DNA from: Paludibacter sp. UBA5753
Lineage (GTDB): Bacteria > Bacteroidota > Bacteroidia > Bacteroidales > Paludibacteraceae
Length of the DNA: 7,963 nt
Assembly: GCA_002427615.1 (NCBI GenBank)
Contig: DIFH01000031.1
Coordinates: 12,071-20,033, forward strand
Direction: 5' to 3'
The position numbers and the translations under genes were made by a program. Within the stretch, counting starts at the first letter, position 1. The number at the start of each line of letters is the position of its first letter. Positions 6,332-7,963 of this stretch are shown in pieces. The notes under the pieces were generated by a model. That model saw only the letters and a program-made list of their open reading frames with translations. It had not been told where the DNA came from and did not search any database.

Positions 6332-6536
6332 CCTACGCTGCCGCACGATTGCATCGTGTGGCAACAACTTTAAATCAACACAATATCCAATAATCCTTTT
6401 TCTCCGGCATAATCAATTGCACTACTATCAAGGATTATGGAACTTATAATTTCTACTCATTGTAACTCTTGTTTTTTGATTATTGTTTACTTGCTAACTT
6501 ACCTGCCACACGATGCAATCGTGCGGCAGCAGAGGG
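6332..6536. repeat. Palindrome-ended repeat, copy B
   Basis: Same orientation as copy A. From the common CTGCCG start (6338 versus 3379) to the end, I count four substitutions and one 7-base length difference, where copy A has an extra ATTGTTT-type unit. Terminal inverted repeats of 26 bp are perfect (6338-6363 and 6504-6529). The inner 9-bp pair is also kept (6390-6398 and 6430-6438). The left end lacks the 25 bases (half-palindrome plus CCCTCTG) that copy A has, but shares the CCTACG flank. The copies are 2959 bases apart and enclose the restriction-modification operon. Confidence 0.88.
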
Positions 6537-6537
6537 G

Positions 6538-6819
6538 AAATACTAACAATTTCATATCCAACGCAAAGATAAATATTTATTTTTGAATTTAAAGCAGATT
6601 ATAAACTTGCCTTCGGCAGGCAGGTCCTTACAGTACAGAAAGGTAGGATTACAAATCCTACCTGACAACCGCCACTTTATGCTCATTTAAAAGAAGGTAT
6701 ATCCGATGGGACGAGGATGGCTTATCCTGGTTCTAATTTTTAGGATATTGCATTGGAAATTACAGTTAACTTTCCTTTGTTGCATTTTGGGCAGATAACC
6801 GGCTATTTACTGACTTGGA
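6538..6819. other. Gene-free stretch between repeat B and the tRNA terminator
   Basis: No credible gene is seen. Apart from the hairpin at 6641-6663, there is a small GC-rich dyad near 6608-6624 (TGCCT/AGGCA around TCGGC) and a TATCCT/AGGATA pair around 6724-6751. These look like intergenic palindromic repeats. The bases nearest the tRNA hold nothing that I recognise. Confidence 0.5.
6641..6663. repeat. Perfect 10-bp hairpin
   Basis: AGGTAGGATT (6641-6650) and AATCCTACCT (6654-6663) pair perfectly around ACA. No T run follows on either strand. It is probably one of the short dispersed palindromes of the intergenic regions rather than a terminator, as no gene ends close by. Confidence 0.5.
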
Positions 6820-6864
6820 CAAAAAAACAAAAAACCATTCCAAATCAATGATTTAGAATGGTTT
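6820..6864 (-). terminator. Intrinsic terminator of tRNA-Lys
   Basis: Read on the minus strand, AAACCATTC (6864-6856) pairs with GAATGGTTT (6840-6832), and an inner AAATC/GATTT pair extends the stem. It is followed by a T-rich tail, the complement of the A run at 6821-6834. It starts 36 bases past the 3' end of the tRNA gene and fits a single-tRNA transcription unit. Confidence 0.82.
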
Positions 6865-6899
6865 GTCTTATTGTTGTCTGAAACTGTCGTTTCATTTTG

Positions 6900-6972
6900 T
6901 AACCCCGGTGGGGGTCGAACCCACGACCCACAGATTAAGAGTCTGTTGCTCTACCAACTGAGCTACGAAGTC
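6900..6972 (-). tRNA. tRNA-Lys (anticodon CUU)
   Basis: The reverse complement folds as a 73-base cloverleaf. The D arm is GCTCAGTTGGTAGAGC, and the anticodon arm is ACAGA-CTCTTAA-TCTGT with CTT at positions 34-36. The T arm is GTGGG-TTCGACC-CCCAC, and the acceptor stem is GACTTCG/CGGGGTT with three G-T pairs. The discriminator base is A. The 3' CCA is not encoded (CAA follows), so it must be added after transcription. It decodes AAG, and possibly not AAA, so another lysine tRNA is expected elsewhere. The wobble-rich acceptor stem is normal enough for a working gene. Its own terminator follows. Confidence 0.96.
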
Positions 6973-6995
6973 ATCCTTAAAAATTTAAAATGAAC

Positions 6996-7022
6996 AGTTG
7001 GCAAGATGTTAAGTTGCCAACT
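6996..7022. repeat. 9-bp hairpin upstream of tRNA-Lys
   Basis: AGTTGGCAA (6996-7004) and TTGCCAACT (7014-7022) are perfect inverted repeats with a nine-base loop. It lies between the candidate promoter (7039-7046) and the tRNA 5' end (6972), so it would be in the tRNA precursor's leader. It lacks a clean T run. It could instead close transcripts coming from the metallopeptidase-like gene. Confidence 0.5.
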
Positions 7023-7038
7023 AAAAAATTTGCGAGTA

Positions 7039-7046
7039 CAAAAGTA
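7039..7046 (-). promoter_or_regulatory. Candidate -7 box for tRNA-Lys
   Basis: The minus strand reads TACTTTTG, an exact TAnnTTTG match. It is followed by TACTCGCAAA, like common Bacteroidota start-site contexts, giving a start near 7033 and a leader of about 60 bases. No good TTG is present at the -33 position, so this is a single-box match. Confidence 0.45.
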
Positions 7047-7133
7047 ATTAAAAAAAAATATTGAGCTACATGAAAAAGGAAAAAACTTGAAAAATTTGGG
7101 TTTCTTTTTATGTTCTGTACAAGTACGGGTATT

Positions 7134-7883
7134 TTAATTTTCTTCATTGTCAGAACTACACACTACCACCGTGATATGGAAACAAGATTGTTTGCGCTCG
7201 CGAACGGCGAGTATTTTACATTCTTCGCGCATTTCGATCAGCGTTTGGGTAAGTTCCTGGATAATTTCCCAGCTTGGTACTATCAAATCGTTGTCGAGGT
7301 TGTAAAAGTGTTTGTACGAAATATCCACTGTCGTACCGTAATAATGCGCGGTACGATCGCTGGCATTGCCGTTTCGGTGGCTTAACTTTTCCTGCGTTTC
7401 CACAGTACGAAGCAACGACGTCAAGAAGAAACAGTAATTTCCGAGTTTTTTCTCCTTTAATCTTTTCTGAAATCTGAATGCTATTTCATCAATCATATTC
7501 ACGGCTTCAGGAATAAGATAAGGATGTGAATGTTTTAATAATTTCAGATGGTAAAATTTATTGTCTTTTACTTCAACCAACTCCGATTTCAAAGCTTTCA
7601 TGGTGATCAGACTATCGAATTCAGCATTGGTTGCAAACGGTTGTTTGAGTCCGTTTTTTTGTGCATGAACCAGTTGGATGTCGTTCTTGTCGTTCAAAAC
7701 ACTACTGGGCGAAATGGGAGCGCTGGCATTTAAAATCTGATGGCAGTCGGTATATTTGTTGGGTTTTACTTCTTCTTTTTTATGGGTGAGAATAAAATAT
7801 GCGGATATTAAAATACTGAATAATAATCCAATAAGTATATAGGTTCTAAAATATGATTTGCTTCGAATGGCTTTATCTGTCAT
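7134..7883 (-). CDS. Membrane-anchored LAS/M15-like metallopeptidase-family protein
   Basis: This 249-residue protein has a short basic N terminus, one hydrophobic segment (about 14-33) and then a soluble domain, so it is probably anchored in the inner membrane facing the periplasm. The C-terminal domain has TSLLRT (155-160), NGNAS (171-175) and then H180-x6-D187 in AHYYGTTVDIS, followed by a late H236 (CFHIT). This is the His-Asp...His zinc-ligand arrangement of LAS enzymes (VanX, VanY, peptidase M15), which cut peptidoglycan peptides. From memory it resembles the Bacteroidota family DUF5715. Substrate and activity are inferred, and the glutamate usually near the last His is not obvious. The ATG at 7883 is preceded by a good promoter box. 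It reads toward the tRNA, about 160 bases away. No lipoprotein cysteine is seen at the N terminus. Confidence 0.75.
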   Translation of the reverse strand: MTDKAIRSKSYFRTYILIGLLFSILISAYFILTHKKEEVKPNKYTDCHQILNASAPISPSSVLNDKNDIQLVHAQKNGLKQPFATNAEFDSLITMKALKSELVEVKDNKFYHLKLLKHSHPYLIPEAVNMIDEIAFRFQKRLKEKKLGNYCFFLTSLLRTVETQEKLSHRNGNASDRTAHYYGTTVDISYKHFYNLDNDLIVPSWEIIQELTQTLIEMREECKILAVRERKQSCFHITVVVCSSDNEEN

Positions 7884-7891
7884 AAATTTAT

Positions 7892-7913
7892 TGTCGTTTT
7901 CGACACAAACTTA
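7892..7913 (-). promoter_or_regulatory. Candidate promoter box and small dyad before the metallopeptidase-like gene
   Basis: The minus strand reads TAAGTTTG at 7913-7906, an exact TAnnTTTG match. Immediately after it, TGTCG (7905-7901) and CGACA (7896-7892) form a 5-bp inverted repeat around AAAA, right where transcription should start (near 7900). The leader would be about 18 bases. I found no -33 TTG at the usual distance; the nearest is too far. The dyad could be an operator or chance. Confidence 0.45.
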
Positions 7914-7963
7914 CATAAAAATCGTTGATTTATAAGCAGGTCAATATAAAAATCAAGACCACC

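Noticed and set aside
6168..6449. Open frame of 93 codons on the plus strand
   Set aside because: It crosses the boundary into repeat B, has no recognisable pattern and includes homopolymer runs; a chance frame.
6900..6972. tRNA-Lys as integration site of the restriction-modification island
   Set aside because: The tRNA 3' end faces the island, but I found no repeat of the tRNA 3' sequence on the far side and no integrase gene; the island edges match repeats A and B instead.
7074..7114. Intrinsic terminator for the metallopeptidase-like gene
   Set aside because: A- and T-runs on the minus strand can pair only with bulges and without GC in the stem; too weak to call.

Overview
The window looks like a chromosomal segment of a Bacteroidota bacterium, most likely of the Bacteroidales. 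The start codons have A-rich upstream sequence and no Shine-Dalgarno motif. Several genes have upstream matches to the phylum's promoter pattern (TTG/TTTG about 20 bases before TAnnTTTG). GdhA and the monofunctional aspartate kinase are also of the type usual in that phylum. I could not search a database, so the genus is not assigned.

Layout. Bases 1-451 are an AT-rich intergenic region with two GC-rich hairpin repeats and a candidate gdhA promoter. gdhA (452-1786, +), an NADP-type glutamate dehydrogenase, ends in a strong intrinsic terminator. A perfect 22-bp inverted repeat then stands 10 bases before lysC (1995-3251, +), an aspartate kinase. Together these two genes cover nitrogen assimilation into glutamate and the first step from aspartate to lysine, threonine and methionine.

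From 3348 to 6536 the character changes. Two near-identical direct copies of a roughly 200-bp palindrome-ended repeat (A, 3348-3584; B, 6332-6536) enclose a minus-strand type II restriction-modification pair. It consists of a D12-class adenine-N6 DNA methyltransferase (4941-5783) and, nine bases downstream, a PD-(D/E)xK endonuclease (3612-4931). These genes are clearly more AT-rich than gdhA and lysC. Between the methyltransferase promoter and repeat B lie decayed pieces of the same repeat family and other short repeats, but no convincing gene. The arrangement suggests an acquired defence cassette that homologous recombination between the repeats could delete (2959-bp period).

From 6538 onward the sequence returns to housekeeping content on the minus strand: a tRNA-Lys(CUU) with its own terminator and a candidate promoter, then a membrane-anchored protein with a LAS-type (M15-like) metallopeptidase signature (7134-7883) and its candidate promoter near the window edge.

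The most interesting material is the repeat-bounded restriction-modification cassette, the repeat element itself, and the long hairpin in the lysC leader. I see no clearly unprecedented multi-gene system. The endonuclease belongs to a family whose specificity I cannot name.
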